Part shown: positions 35,667 to 44,359 of the stretch, in pieces | Numbering within the stretch: the stretch's first letter is position 1 | Layout: each line of letters begins with the position of its first letter | Assembly: GCF_000716595.1 (NCBI RefSeq) | Contig: NZ_JNXC01000029.1 | Coordinates: forward strand, 1 to 64,000 | Direction of reading: 5' to 3' | DNA from: Saccharothrix sp. NRRL B-16314 | Lineage (GTDB): Bacteria > Actinomycetota > Actinomycetes > Mycobacteriales > Pseudonocardiaceae | DNA: 64,000 nucleotides | Translations under genes and position numbers: made by a program | Notes under the pieces: generated by a model | What the model was told of the DNA's origin: nothing | The model's database searches: none | Seen by the model: only the letters and a program-made list of their open reading frames with translations

Positions 35667-37603
35667 GTCGACGGGGGGAACGCCAGCCGCACCTTGTTCG
35701 GCTGCGGTTTGGGCGCCACGGGCAGCTTGCGGTGCTCCATCACGACTTGGTAGGCGCGGTAGGCGACGTCGTAGACCTTCTCGCCGCGCTCGAACGCCAT
35801 CTCGCTGATGGGCGTGGAGGCGTTCCCCTCGCCGACGAAGTCGTACAACTGCATGGTGCCGCCCTGCGGCAGCACCTGCGAGGCCGAGATGGGTACCGCG
35901 CAGCCGCCGAAGGCGCCGCACTTGTTGTCGCCCGGAGGGGAGTACAGGGTCCGCTCGCCGTCCTGGGTCGCGTCGCCGTCGGTCTTGGCCTTCACCAGCG
36001 CGAAACCGCAGTTCCCACCGCCACCGGTCTTCTGCACGAACCCGCAGCCACCCTGGGCCTTGCACGCGTTGGACCCGCGGCAGGAGTGGAAGACGTCGAC
36101 CGCCGCGCAGTCGTTCGCGTGGCCCGTCTTGTTGGTCAGGTCGAGGCCCTGGCAGGCGTGCAGGAGCTTGGTGCCGTGGTCGACGCCCACCGCGCCGCCC
36201 AGGTCGGGCGCCTTGCGGAACAACGCCCAGCAGATCGCCATCCGGTCGCCCGAGCCGGCCATGGACGGGTAGGGGAACATCACCTTCTCGTCGGTCCAGT
36301 AGGTGTTCAGGACGGTGGTGATGCCGGCGATCGAGCCGACCGCGGCCTGGCTGATCGTCCGGTACATCGCGTCGTCGCGGCCGAGGTCGTTCATCGCCTC
36401 GGCGATCGTGGCCGGGTCCGGCAGGCCGTACTTGTCGGCCTTCTGCCACGACGCGGTGGTCAGGTCCGCGGCCTTCCACGGCCGTTGCTCGCTCTTGCGC
36501 CACTGCGGCCACGTCAGGAAGTCGTGCTGCTTGAGCAGGGCTTCGATCTCCGCGAAGCGCTCGTAGTGGTCCTTGCTGCCGTTGTCGTACCGCGCCGTGG
36601 CGTCCCTCGACTCGGCCGGGCCGCCGGTGTCGGTGTAGTCGGGGTAATCCGCCTTCAACGCGTCCAGCGAAGCCTGGTACTTGTCCTCGACCATTTCCGG
36701 GCGTGCCCTCGGCAGTTCACCGCCTTCCCCCTGGTCGGTGATGGCGCTGATCATGTCCCACACCAGCTGGAGCGAGGGCCGGGTGATGGTCGTGTCGAAG
36801 CCCGGGTACTCGCGCTTGGGGTGACCGGGTGGCTTCTCGACGTTGAACAGGTCCCGCTGCAAGGCGGCACTGTCGTAGACGTACTCCCACAGCTTCTTCG
36901 TCGGTGCGTCCTCGTAGGTCAGGTTCAGGTAGTCGTAATAGCACAGGTACATGTGCCCGATCGTGCCGAACATCGGCAGGTCCTTCTCCGTCATGCCCTG
37001 CTCCCACCGCGGGAACGGGACGGGCGGGAAGTACTTGTGCCGTGCTTCGGGTTTGATCTTCGCGCGGGCGTCCTGCTCGGGTTGCTCGATCACCCGGAAC
37101 AGGCGGGTCTGCTCCAGGTCCACCGCGCCGATGTTCACCTTGACGTCCGACGAGTCCGTGGTGTCGGTCAGGTCGACGATGTGCGGGATCACGGTCTTGT
37201 CCGGCCCGTAGCACGTCCAGCCGTGGGCGGGGTTCTGCAGCAGGGGACTGGTGAACAGCGGGGTGACGCCGAGCCGGCTTGCCAGGTTCGCGGCCAGCTG
37301 GACGTGCAGCATCTCCTCGATGAACACCGAGAAGACGATGTTGAAGGCCTTCTCGTTCGGGGTGGTCGGCTTCGCGGTGGTGGCGGAACCGGGCCACAGC
37401 CGGCCCCGGTAGAAGTCCTGGCCTTTGCCGGTGATCTGGTGCATGCCCTGGATCGAGGTCATCGCGCACATGTAGAGCGGGATCGTGAACAGCTCCACGT
37501 TCACGGCCGCCTGGGCGATCGCCCTCAACGCCGAGATGTCCGCTTTCCGGGAGCCGGCCGGCCGCGGCTTGGCGACGGTGTCGGTGGTGACGGCGTGGTC
37601 CAT
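35663..37603 (-). CDS. Ferritin-like (VioB/iminophenyl-pyruvate dimer synthase-type) protein with Cys-rich C-terminal segment
   Basis: 646 residues from ATG 37603 (GGGAAGG five bases upstream; an in-frame GTG two codons earlier would overlap that site). The N-terminal half is a ferritin-like helix bundle with carboxylate ligands in VNVELFTIPLYM and FIEEMLHVQLAANL, as in VioB/RebD N-terminal domains. Residues about 484-572 carry eight cysteines: HACQG, HANDC, FHSCRG, NACKAQGGC, GGNCG and NKCGAFGGC. The spacing resembles the NDCA...HSCAG pattern of DUF2282/bufferin-type MNIO substrates. A VRLAFPPST tail ends the protein. It is directly coupled to the DUF692 gene. Inference: the Cys-rich segment is the substrate of the MNIO enzyme, fused to an enzyme domain. 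No signal peptide is seen. Confidence 0.85.
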   Translation of the reverse strand: MDHAVTTDTVAKPRPAGSRKADISALRAIAQAAVNVELFTIPLYMCAMTSIQGMHQITGKGQDFYRGRLWPGSATTAKPTTPNEKAFNIVFSVFIEEMLHVQLAANLASRLGVTPLFTSPLLQNPAHGWTCYGPDKTVIPHIVDLTDTTDSSDVKVNIGAVDLEQTRLFRVIEQPEQDARAKIKPEARHKYFPPVPFPRWEQGMTEKDLPMFGTIGHMYLCYYDYLNLTYEDAPTKKLWEYVYDSAALQRDLFNVEKPPGHPKREYPGFDTTITRPSLQLVWDMISAITDQGEGGELPRARPEMVEDKYQASLDALKADYPDYTDTGGPAESRDATARYDNGSKDHYERFAEIEALLKQHDFLTWPQWRKSEQRPWKAADLTTASWQKADKYGLPDPATIAEAMNDLGRDDAMYRTISQAAVGSIAGITTVLNTYWTDEKVMFPYPSMAGSGDRMAICWALFRKAPDLGGAVGVDHGTKLLHACQGLDLTNKTGHANDCAAVDVFHSCRGSNACKAQGGCGFVQKTGGGGNCGFALVKAKTDGDATQDGERTLYSPPGDNKCGAFGGCAVPISASQVLPQGGTMQLYDFVGEGNASTPISEMAFERGEKVYDVAYRAYQVVMEHRKLPVAPKPQPNKVRLAFPPST

Positions 37604-37922
37604 GTTCACCTTCCCTGTCGGTGGCGTCCCGGGTGGCGCGGTCGGTGCCGGTCGGAGCGGTCGTCGGTTTCCCGCGATTCCCGCGATTCCCGCACGGATC
37701 GTTCGTTGATCTCGTGTCGCGCGAGAGGCGCATGGCGCGTGCCGTGGTGGCGGGCGGTCCTGACTCGACCATAGGGGGTGTGGTGCGATTCCCGGCGTAG
37801 CTGGAAAGGGCGAATTCCGCGTTCAGCCACACGGGCACGGGACATCCAGTTGCGTGACGCCGCACATCTCGACAGGGGGACGCATTCACCTGGAGGTGTG
37901 ACGTTTTTCAGGGATGGTGATT
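37604..37922. other. Upstream region of the ferritin-like/MNIO operon
   Basis: About 320 bases without a gene. It contains three copies of GATTCCCGC in tandem (near 37675-37695). No clear -10/-35 pair stands out. The promoter of the minus-strand operon must lie here. Confidence 0.35.
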
Positions 37923-37967
37923 CGGCGTGACTTCGGGCGCGGGCGGTGGGCTCCCGAAGTCACGCCG
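37923..37967. terminator. Rho-independent-type terminator after the kinase gene
   Basis: CGGCGTGACTTCGGG (37923-37937) and its exact complement (37953-37967) form a 15-bp stem with a 15-base loop, immediately past the kinase stop at 37973 on the minus strand. Confidence 0.75.
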
Positions 37968-37972
37968 AGGGG

Positions 37973-39631
37973 TCACTTGTCGCGCGGGTAGGCCTTCTGC
38001 ACCTCGCCCTTGAGGTTCGCCTCCAGGTACGCGCCGCCGTAGTCGTCGATCAGGTACACCCGCATCGAAGGGGTGTCGTCGATGATGTCGATGTCCACGA
38101 TCAGGTACCGCATGGTCGGTTGCGGTACGCCCAGCTCGGCCGTCGCCCGGTCGAACAGCGCGGGCAGGGCGTCCCAGTTCACCTCGTTCAGGTCGAGCAC
38201 GGCGCGGTCGGCGTCCACCCCGTCCGGACCCTGCCTGGTCGCCTTGCCGCCCTTGTACTCGAAATCGTCGAAGCCGTGCGCGACCGCGGCGGTCGGGGCG
38301 ACCGCCGACGCGCGGTCCGGCCACAGCGTCAGCTCGGACACCTTGGTGCCGCCCATCGCCTCGCCGAGCGCGCCGGCCGCCTTGCGCGCACCGGCGGGCG
38401 TGAGCAGGTCGTCCTTCACCGCGTAGGCGACCGTGGTGGTCGTCGGGCCGGCGGTCGGGACGACGTCGGACCGCGTGGTCGTCGTCGCGGTCGACGAACC
38501 CGTGGGGGAGTTCGCCGAGTCGTCCTTCTTCGCCAGGTGGACCACGAGCAGCGTGGAGGCGACGACCACCGCCACCCCGACCAGCGAGGACACCACGGCG
38601 CCCGCCCGCCTGCGCGTCTTCGGAAGCGGGGTCGGGTAGGACTGCTGGTAAACGGGGGGAAGCGGACCGCCGACCGGTGTCGGCGTCGGTCCGGACGGCC
38701 ACTGGGGGTACTGCAGCTGCGGCTGAGGACCGCTCGGCGGCCCCGGGACCGGGAACCCCGCCGGGGTGGGAGGCCCCGTGAACGGAGCCGAGTCGCGCTC
38801 GGCCGCCGCGAACATCTGGTCCAGCACCTCGCCGGTCGGCCGTTCCGCCGGGTCGTTGCGGAGGGCCGCGTTGAGCGCGGGCGCGAGGGCACCCGCGCGG
38901 CGCGGCGGCGGTACCGGCTCGGTCATCACGGCGGCGAGGGTCGCCATCGTCGTCGCGCGGCGCATCGGGTGGTGACCCTCGACGGCCACGTACAGCAGCA
39001 TCGCGAGCGACCAGAAGTCCGACCCGGTGTGCGTCTCGTCGCCGCGCAGCCGCTCCGGGGCGATGTACTCCGGTGAACCGATGACGTCGCCGGTCGCGGT
39101 GAGCTGGGTCGAGCCCTGGAGGGCGGCGATGCCGAAGTCGGTGAGCACGGCGCTGCCGTCCGTCCGCAGCAGCACGTTGCCCGGCTTGACGTCGCGGTGC
39201 ATCACGCCCGCGGAGTGGGCCGAGCGCAGCGCCGCGAGCACGTCCCGCCCGAGCCTCGCGGCCTCGACCGGGGTGAGCACACCGGCGTCCAGCCGCGCGT
39301 CCAGCGACGTGCCGCGGACCAGTTCCATGACGATCCACGGGTACGGCGAGTCGGCCGAGTCGATGATCTGGTAGATCGACACGACGTTCGGGTGCTGCAA
39401 CCTGGCGAGCGCGCGGGACTCGCGCAGCACGCGCTCCCGCAGCTGGGCGGCCATCGCCGGGTTGCCCTCGATCTGGTCGGCGTCGGCCGGGCGGACCTCC
39501 TTGATGGCCACCTCGCGGTGCAGCCCCAGGTCGAGGGCGCGCCAGACCGTCCCCATCCCGCCGCTGCCCAACCTCTCCAGCAGCTCGAACCGGCCGTCGA
39601 GGATCCGGCCGGTGTGCTCTCTCTCAGACAC
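37973..39631 (-). CDS. Membrane-anchored Ser/Thr protein kinase (PknB-like)
   Basis: 552 residues. The Hanks-type kinase domain occupies about 14-275: LGSGGMGTVW P-loop, Lys44 in VAIKE, HRDVKPGNVLL catalytic loop, DFGIAAL and APERL. A proline-rich juxtamembrane stretch follows, then one membrane helix at about 343-366 (VVSSLVGVAVVVASTLLVVH). The outside domain of about 180 residues (TATTTTRSDVVPTAG linker, then a beta-rich region) is not PASTA and not recognised. It is a receptor-type kinase sensing something outside the cell. Divergent from the M1-like gene 118 bases away. Confidence 0.93.
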   Translation of the reverse strand: MSEREHTGRILDGRFELLERLGSGGMGTVWRALDLGLHREVAIKEVRPADADQIEGNPAMAAQLRERVLRESRALARLQHPNVVSIYQIIDSADSPYPWIVMELVRGTSLDARLDAGVLTPVEAARLGRDVLAALRSAHSAGVMHRDVKPGNVLLRTDGSAVLTDFGIAALQGSTQLTATGDVIGSPEYIAPERLRGDETHTGSDFWSLAMLLYVAVEGHHPMRRATTMATLAAVMTEPVPPPRRAGALAPALNAALRNDPAERPTGEVLDQMFAAAERDSAPFTGPPTPAGFPVPGPPSGPQPQLQYPQWPSGPTPTPVGGPLPPVYQQSYPTPLPKTRRRAGAVVSSLVGVAVVVASTLLVVHLAKKDDSANSPTGSSTATTTTRSDVVPTAGPTTTTVAYAVKDDLLTPAGARKAAGALGEAMGGTKVSELTLWPDRASAVAPTAAVAHGFDDFEYKGGKATRQGPDGVDADRAVLDLNEVNWDALPALFDRATAELGVPQPTMRYLIVDIDIIDDTPSMRVYLIDDYGGAYLEANLKGEVQKAYPRDK

Positions 39632-39749
39632 CGCGCAACGCTAGCAACCGGCCGCCGGGATAACGCGTCGACATGGGGAAGTGGCAGTGGGCCGGGGCAC
39701 GGGTGGGCGCTGAGACTGGCCCGAAACCGACCGAACCGAAAGGCTCCCC

Positions 39750-41153
39750 ATGACTGTGCGCGTCCGGCGACTCACGTCGTCGGTCACCTTGCTGTTGTGC
39801 GGCCTGTCCCTGCTCCCGGCGACCGCCGCCGCGCAGGAGGACACGATCGGCGGGGATGGCTACGTCCACGTCGCGCCGAACGGCACCGTGCTGGGCGTCG
39901 ACCCGTACTACCCGACCGACGGCAACGGCGGGTACGACGTGGACCGCTACGACGTCTCCCTGTCCTACGACCCGGCGAACCGGTACCTCAACGCCAGAAC
40001 GGTCGTCACCGCCACCACGACCCAGCGGCTGAGCCGGTTCAACCTCGACCTGCGCGGGCTCACGGTGACCAGCGTGCGGGTCGACGGCGTCCCGGCCACC
40101 TTCACCCGGGCGAAGGAGCACGAACTCGTCATCACGCCCGCGGTCACCCTGCCCGAGGGCGCGTCGTTCACCGTGACGATCGCGTACTGCGGTCGGCCGC
40201 AGGCCGAGTACACCGGCCGCGGCTGGACCGGCTGGCGGACCTCGTGGACCGGGGGAGCGCTCGCCGCCGGCGCACCGCACTCGGCGACGACCTGGTTCCC
40301 GGTCAACGACACCACGGCGGACAAGGCGACGTTCGGCGTCACCGCGACCGTGCCCAACGGCTGGACGGCGGTGTCCAACGGCGTGCGGAAGTCGGTCCAC
40401 GTCGATCAGCGGACGACGGTGGCCTGGTCGGAGGACACGCCGATCGCGCCTTCGGCGACCATGATCGGCCTGGACCGGTTCACCGTGCGCGAGTCGGCCC
40501 TCTCCGCCGGCACACCGGTCTTCGACGCCTTCGCGCCGTACAGCGACGCCGGCGCGCTCGCCGCCAAGCTGCCCGCCGTGGCGGACTTCCTCACCGGCAA
40601 GCTCGGCCCGTTCCCCTACTCCTCCGCCGGCGGGCTGTACGTGCCGGACAGGTTGGGCTACGCGCACCCCTCGCAGGGGCGCCCGGTGTTCGGCGCGGGC
40701 GCCGGTGAGGCCGCGCTGGTGCAGGCGGTGGCGGCGCAGTGGTGGGGCAACAAGCTCGCCATCAAGATGTGGAAGGACCAGCCGCTGGTCGAGTCGTTCG
40801 CCCGCTACCTGCAGTGGCTGTGGGACGAGGAGCGCCACGGTGTCGCGGTCGAGCAGCGCTACCTGGCGGCCGTCGGCGCCGCCGACGAGGCGTTCTGGGC
40901 GCGCAAGCTCGCCGACCCCGGCCGGGGCAGGGAGTTCTCGGTGTCCGACAAGGGTGTGCTGATGGTGCACGCCCTGCGCAAGCGCATCGGCGACGAGAAG
41001 TTCTTCACCGTCATGCGCGAGTTCCCGGAGATCAACGACAACTGGAACCAGGGCTGGTACGACTGGGAGCTGTACACGGCGGCCGTGGCCGACATGGATC
41101 TCACGGCCTTCTTCGAGACCTGGGTGTACGGCACGACGGCGCCCACTGAGTGA
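39750..41153 (+). CDS. Secreted M1-aminopeptidase homologue that has lost its zinc site
   Basis: 467 residues, with signal peptide MTVRVRRLTSSVTLLLCGLS... ending near ATAAA. The beta-domain features of M1 peptidases are clear (YDVDRYDVSLSYDPANRYLN, FNLDLRGLTVTSVRVDG, ATTWFPVNDT). Where active enzymes have HExxH followed by QWWG, this protein reads VQAVA (residues 324-328) before AQWWGN; both His and the Glu are gone. The later Glu ligand persists in PLVESFARYLQWL. The GAMEN loop is also replaced (SSAGGLYVP). It cannot be a normal zinc peptidase and may be a binding or decoy protein. Confidence 0.85.
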   Translation: MTVRVRRLTSSVTLLLCGLSLLPATAAAQEDTIGGDGYVHVAPNGTVLGVDPYYPTDGNGGYDVDRYDVSLSYDPANRYLNARTVVTATTTQRLSRFNLDLRGLTVTSVRVDGVPATFTRAKEHELVITPAVTLPEGASFTVTIAYCGRPQAEYTGRGWTGWRTSWTGGALAAGAPHSATTWFPVNDTTADKATFGVTATVPNGWTAVSNGVRKSVHVDQRTTVAWSEDTPIAPSATMIGLDRFTVRESALSAGTPVFDAFAPYSDAGALAAKLPAVADFLTGKLGPFPYSSAGGLYVPDRLGYAHPSQGRPVFGAGAGEAALVQAVAAQWWGNKLAIKMWKDQPLVESFARYLQWLWDEERHGVAVEQRYLAAVGAADEAFWARKLADPGRGREFSVSDKGVLMVHALRKRIGDEKFFTVMREFPEINDNWNQGWYDWELYTAAVADMDLTAFFETWVYGTTAPTE

Positions 41154-41159
41154 CGCGCC

Positions 41160-41187
41160 GAGCCGGCCGGGGCAGCCCGGCCGGCTC
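41160..41187. terminator. Bidirectional terminator between convergent genes
   Basis: GAGCCGGCCGGG (41160-41171), loop GCAG, then CCCGGCCGGCTC (41176-41187): a perfect 12-bp stem with a 4-base loop. It starts 7 bases after the M1-like gene and just overlaps the last codon region of the LysR gene that ends at 41186. Confidence 0.85.
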
Positions 41188-42121
41188 ACTCCAGGTAGCG
41201 GGGGAGCACCGACGACGCGTCGCACTCCGCGCGGTAGGCGGCGGCGGCATCGGTGAGCACGGCCCGCGCGTGCTCGGCCACCACCCCTTCCCGGTGCCAC
41301 AGCAGCACGAACCGGCGTTCCAGCGCGCCGTCGGCGAGCAGCCGCATCACGACCTGGTGGTGCCCCTCGCACACGCCCTGGGACAGCGCGACCGCGCCGC
41401 TGCGCACGGCGGCGATCGTCGTGGAGTTGTCGTCCGAGATGTGCCGCACGCGCGGCTGGAACCCCGCGGAGCGGCACGTGTTGTGGAAGTACTCGTGGAA
41501 CCGCGAGGAGTCCGGGCTCGGCAGCACCCACTCCACGTCGGCGAGGTCTTCGAGCCGCACCACGTCGTGCCGTGCCAACGGGTGGTCCTCCGGCAGCACC
41601 ACCATCGTCGGGTCCAACGCGACCACGGCCGTCTCCACCGACGCGGGCACGCTGACACCGAACCCCGGGTAGTCCTTGAGCAGCCCCACTTCCAGCCGGC
41701 GCTGGGCCACCAGGTCCACCACCAGGTCACGGCGGTCGCTGTCGACCAGCGACGCGCCCTCACCGGACGGGACGTGCTCGGCCACGATCGCGGGCAGGTG
41801 GCTCAGGATCGGCGAGCACACGCCACCGACCCGGATGCGCGCCGCGGTCCGGTCGGCGCGCGACTCGATGTCGCGCACCAGACCTTCCATCAGCGGCAGC
41901 ACCGCGTTGATCCGGCTCAACAGCAGTTCGCCGGTGGGTGTCGGTGTCACCGCCGCGGAGTGGCCGCGGTCGAACAGGCGCTGGCCGAGCGCGTTCTCCA
42001 GCCGTTTCAGCTTCCCGCTCACGGCGGGCTGGCTGATGCCGAGCACCACCGCCGCCTCCGACAGGCTGTCGGTCTCGCCGATGGCCTGCACGAGGCGGAG
42101 GTGGTGGACGTCGAGTTCCAT
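41186..42121 (-). CDS. LysR-family regulator of the cyclodipeptide cluster
   Basis: 311 residues, ATG 42121, 15 bases after the permease stop on the same strand, so probably in the same transcript. HTH: LRLVQAIGETDSLSEAAVVL, GISQPAVSGKLKRLENALG. The effector domain has IRVGGVCSPILSHLPAIVAE and VVLPEDHPLARHD. It resembles the neighbouring LysR at 44360 only at family level. It may regulate the cyclodipeptide genes or a linked catabolic set. Confidence 0.9.
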   Translation of the reverse strand: MELDVHHLRLVQAIGETDSLSEAAVVLGISQPAVSGKLKRLENALGQRLFDRGHSAAVTPTPTGELLLSRINAVLPLMEGLVRDIESRADRTAARIRVGGVCSPILSHLPAIVAEHVPSGEGASLVDSDRRDLVVDLVAQRRLEVGLLKDYPGFGVSVPASVETAVVALDPTMVVLPEDHPLARHDVVRLEDLADVEWVLPSPDSSRFHEYFHNTCRSAGFQPRVRHISDDNSTTIAAVRSGAVALSQGVCEGHHQVVMRLLADGALERRFVLLWHREGVVAEHARAVLTDAAAAYRAECDASSVLPRYLE

Positions 42122-42136
42122 GCCGTCACACCCCGT

Positions 42137-43435
42137 CTAGCGGTGAGTGTCGACGCGGGACCTGGGCGGCGGTCGCATGATCCCGACTGTCCTGCCGATC
42201 ACAGCGTACAGCGCGAAGGCGGTGACGACGGAGTTGATCGTCGGGATGCCGAAGGGCACCAGCACGCCGACGGCCGCGCCCACCGCCCAGCACAGCAGCG
42301 ACGCGGGCACCCAGTTCGGCGGGTCCGGCGGCAGTTCGCCGGTGGCGCGCGACTCGTCCAGCGCGGTGCGCCACGTGCGGACCACGAAGTACTCGGCGAT
42401 CATGATGCCCGCGACGGGCGGGGTGATGACGCCGATCCAGGTCAGGAACGTCGTGAAGTGGTCGAGGATGCCCAGCGCGGACAGCAGCGTGCCCAGCGCG
42501 CCGAGGGCGAGCGTGGCGGCGGGCCGGGACAGCTTGCGGCCGGCGAGCACGTCCACGGTGTTGACCAGGCCGAGCGACGCCGAGTACAGGTTCCAGTCGT
42601 TGATCTTCATGATCGCCGTGATCAGCACCAGGGTGCCCAGCACGCCGGACGTGGAGGTGATCACCGCGACGATGTCCGCGCTGCGCGCGGCGTGCGCGAG
42701 CACCACGCCGGTCAGGCCGATCAGGTACTCGCCGAGGGTGACGCTGATCAGCGTCTGCTTGACGACGTCACCCACCCGGCGGTTGAACCGGGTCATGTCG
42801 GGCGTCATCACCGCGCCCATGATGAACGCGCCCGCGACCAGCGTCGTGCCCTGCGCGAGGGACAGCGCGGGACCCGGCGGCGCCATGGACACCAGTTCGC
42901 CGAGGTCGTGCCGGCGCAGTTCCTGGCTGATCGCGTACCCGGCGAGCAGCAGGAAGGCGGGCACGGTGAGGTAGGCCGTCCACGCCATGAGGTGGAAGCC
43001 CGCGACGACGATCGACGTCACCACGATCCCGCCGATCACCGCCCACAACCACACCGGCGGACCACCCATCAACGCGTGCAGGCCGTGCGCGAACACGTCG
43101 TTCTGGACGCCGAACCACCCCGCCAGGCTCAGCGTCACCAGCAGGCCCACCAGGGCCGACCCGCGTCCGCCGAACCCGGCCCACCGGGCGAGCACGGACG
43201 TCGAGACGCCCTCCCTCATCCCGGCCACACCCATCAGCACGGTGACGATCTCCAGCATGACCGAGCCGAGCGTGATCGCCAGCACGGCGTCCCAGAAGGT
43301 CATGCCGAACCCGAGGACCGCCCCGAGCAGGAACTGGTGGAACGAGGACACCTGCCCGAACCGCTGCACCGCGACCGAGACCCAGGAGCAGCGGGCCGAG
43401 TCGGGCAGGCGGCGCAGCGAGTAGTCGTCGTGCAC
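42137..43435 (-). CDS. NCS1-family permease (cytosine/purine/allantoin type)
   Basis: 432 residues from GTG 43435 (GGGAAG eight bases upstream; GTG 43444 overlaps the CDPS stop and is the alternative). Twelve hydrophobic helices; the NCS1 pattern is visible in FLLGAVLGFGMTFWDAVLAI, SLAGWFGVQNDVFAHGL and AVMTPDMTRFNRRVGD, close to CodB-like cytosine permeases. Three bases from the cyclodipeptide synthase gene on the same strand, so cotranscribed. It could import a nucleobase used for tailoring, or move the diketopiperazine. Neither is shown. Confidence 0.88.
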   Translation of the reverse strand: MHDDYSLRRLPDSARCSWVSVAVQRFGQVSSFHQFLLGAVLGFGMTFWDAVLAITLGSVMLEIVTVLMGVAGMREGVSTSVLARWAGFGGRGSALVGLLVTLSLAGWFGVQNDVFAHGLHALMGGPPVWLWAVIGGIVVTSIVVAGFHLMAWTAYLTVPAFLLLAGYAISQELRRHDLGELVSMAPPGPALSLAQGTTLVAGAFIMGAVMTPDMTRFNRRVGDVVKQTLISVTLGEYLIGLTGVVLAHAARSADIVAVITSTSGVLGTLVLITAIMKINDWNLYSASLGLVNTVDVLAGRKLSRPAATLALGALGTLLSALGILDHFTTFLTWIGVITPPVAGIMIAEYFVVRTWRTALDESRATGELPPDPPNWVPASLLCWAVGAAVGVLVPFGIPTINSVVTAFALYAVIGRTVGIMRPPPRSRVDTHR

Positions 43436-43437
43436 GG

Positions 43438-44118
43438 TCAGCACTTCCCGTCGTCGTCGGACAGCAGCACGAACCCCTGGTCGGGGCGGGGGCACCAGGT
43501 CAGCTCGCGGGCGTACAGGGACTCCAGGAACTTCACGCGCTGGTGGTAGGCGAACACCGAGCTCTCCACCCCCGCGATGGCCGGCGTGTCCACGAACAGC
43601 GGCAGCTCGGCGAGGAAGTACCGGACGGCGCACCGCAGCTGGTCCTCGCTCGGCACTTCGCCTTCGGGCAGCCTGCGGTCCAGCACCCACCGGGTCGCGT
43701 CCAGGCACCGGTCGGCGAAGGCCTCGTCGGTGGCGAACAGGTCGTGCGCGTGCGCCAGCAGCCGTTGGTAGGCCGCGTTCTCGGCCAGTGCCGCACCGTC
43801 GAGCACGTGCCGCTCGGGATCGGCCACACCGAGGTCCCCCAACGCCCGGCACACCTTGTTGACCACGTACTGGCCTTGGCGACGGGCTTTCGCGCGGGCG
43901 CGATCGGGGTCGTAACCCACCGCCTCCAACGTGTAGACGGCGGCGCGGTCGGGGATGAAGAAGTGGAAGCGCTCGAATCCGCTCCTGGCCCAGAGGGCCA
44001 GCGCGGTGATGCGTTCGACCGAGAAGTAGCTGTTGAAAGGGCTCACGCCGATGCACACGTGCCGGCCGCTTTCCAGCGGTCCGGCGCAGTGCTCGGTCAG
44101 CGGGGTTGTCAGCAACAC
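43438..44118 (-). CDS. tRNA-dependent cyclodipeptide synthase, NYH subfamily
   Basis: 226 residues from GTG 44118 with GGAG upstream. All catalytic landmarks align with AlbC at a constant offset of 11: Ser26 and Asn29 in VSPFNSYFS (AlbC Ser37/Asn40), Tyr167 and Glu171 in YFLAELP (Tyr178/Glu182), Tyr191-His192 in FAYHQRVKF (Tyr202/His203). The Asn-Tyr-His triplet places it in the NYH group. The basic helix RARAKARRQGQYVVNK would bind the tRNA. The enzyme makes a cyclic dipeptide from two aminoacyl-tRNAs; pocket residues cannot be assigned to a product here. No P450, oxidase or methyltransferase lies adjacent. Confidence 0.96.
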   Translation of the reverse strand: MLLTTPLTEHCAGPLESGRHVCIGVSPFNSYFSVERITALALWARSGFERFHFFIPDRAAVYTLEAVGYDPDRARAKARRQGQYVVNKVCRALGDLGVADPERHVLDGAALAENAAYQRLLAHAHDLFATDEAFADRCLDATRWVLDRRLPEGEVPSEDQLRCAVRYFLAELPLFVDTPAIAGVESSVFAYHQRVKFLESLYARELTWCPRPDQGFVLLSDDDGKC

Positions 44119-44143
44119 CGTCGACTCCGAGATTTATATTGTG

Positions 44144-44177
44144 CAGGGATGCAGGGATATCCCGGAAAAACAGGGAT
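44144..44177. promoter_or_regulatory. Three CAGGGAT repeats in the CDPS/LysR divergent region
   Basis: CAGGGAT occurs at 44144-44150, 44152-44158 and 44171-44177, and GGGATATCCC (44154-44163) is a palindrome within it. AT-rich sequence (GATTTATATTGTG) lies beside it. The region separates the CDPS gene from the divergent LysR gene and probably contains the LysR sites and both promoters. The 44178-44359 remainder is ordinary non-coding sequence. Confidence 0.55.
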
Positions 44178-44359
44178 TTGTTCGACCACTATGCGGACCC
44201 CTGTGGGGCGGTGGTAGTGCCGAAACGCCATGCCGCGGCCTTATAGTCCCTGCACCGCCCGCTGCGCGGCCCGCTCGGCGAGGCCGTCCGGGTGACTTCG
44301 CCCTGCGGGATCGGCGCAACCGCGTGACAGCACGCGGCCGAACCCGCGTAAATGGACTG

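Noticed and set aside
33902..37603. Methanobactin biosynthesis
   Set aside because: There is no small precursor peptide, TonB receptor or MATE exporter; only the MNIO/partner pair is shared.
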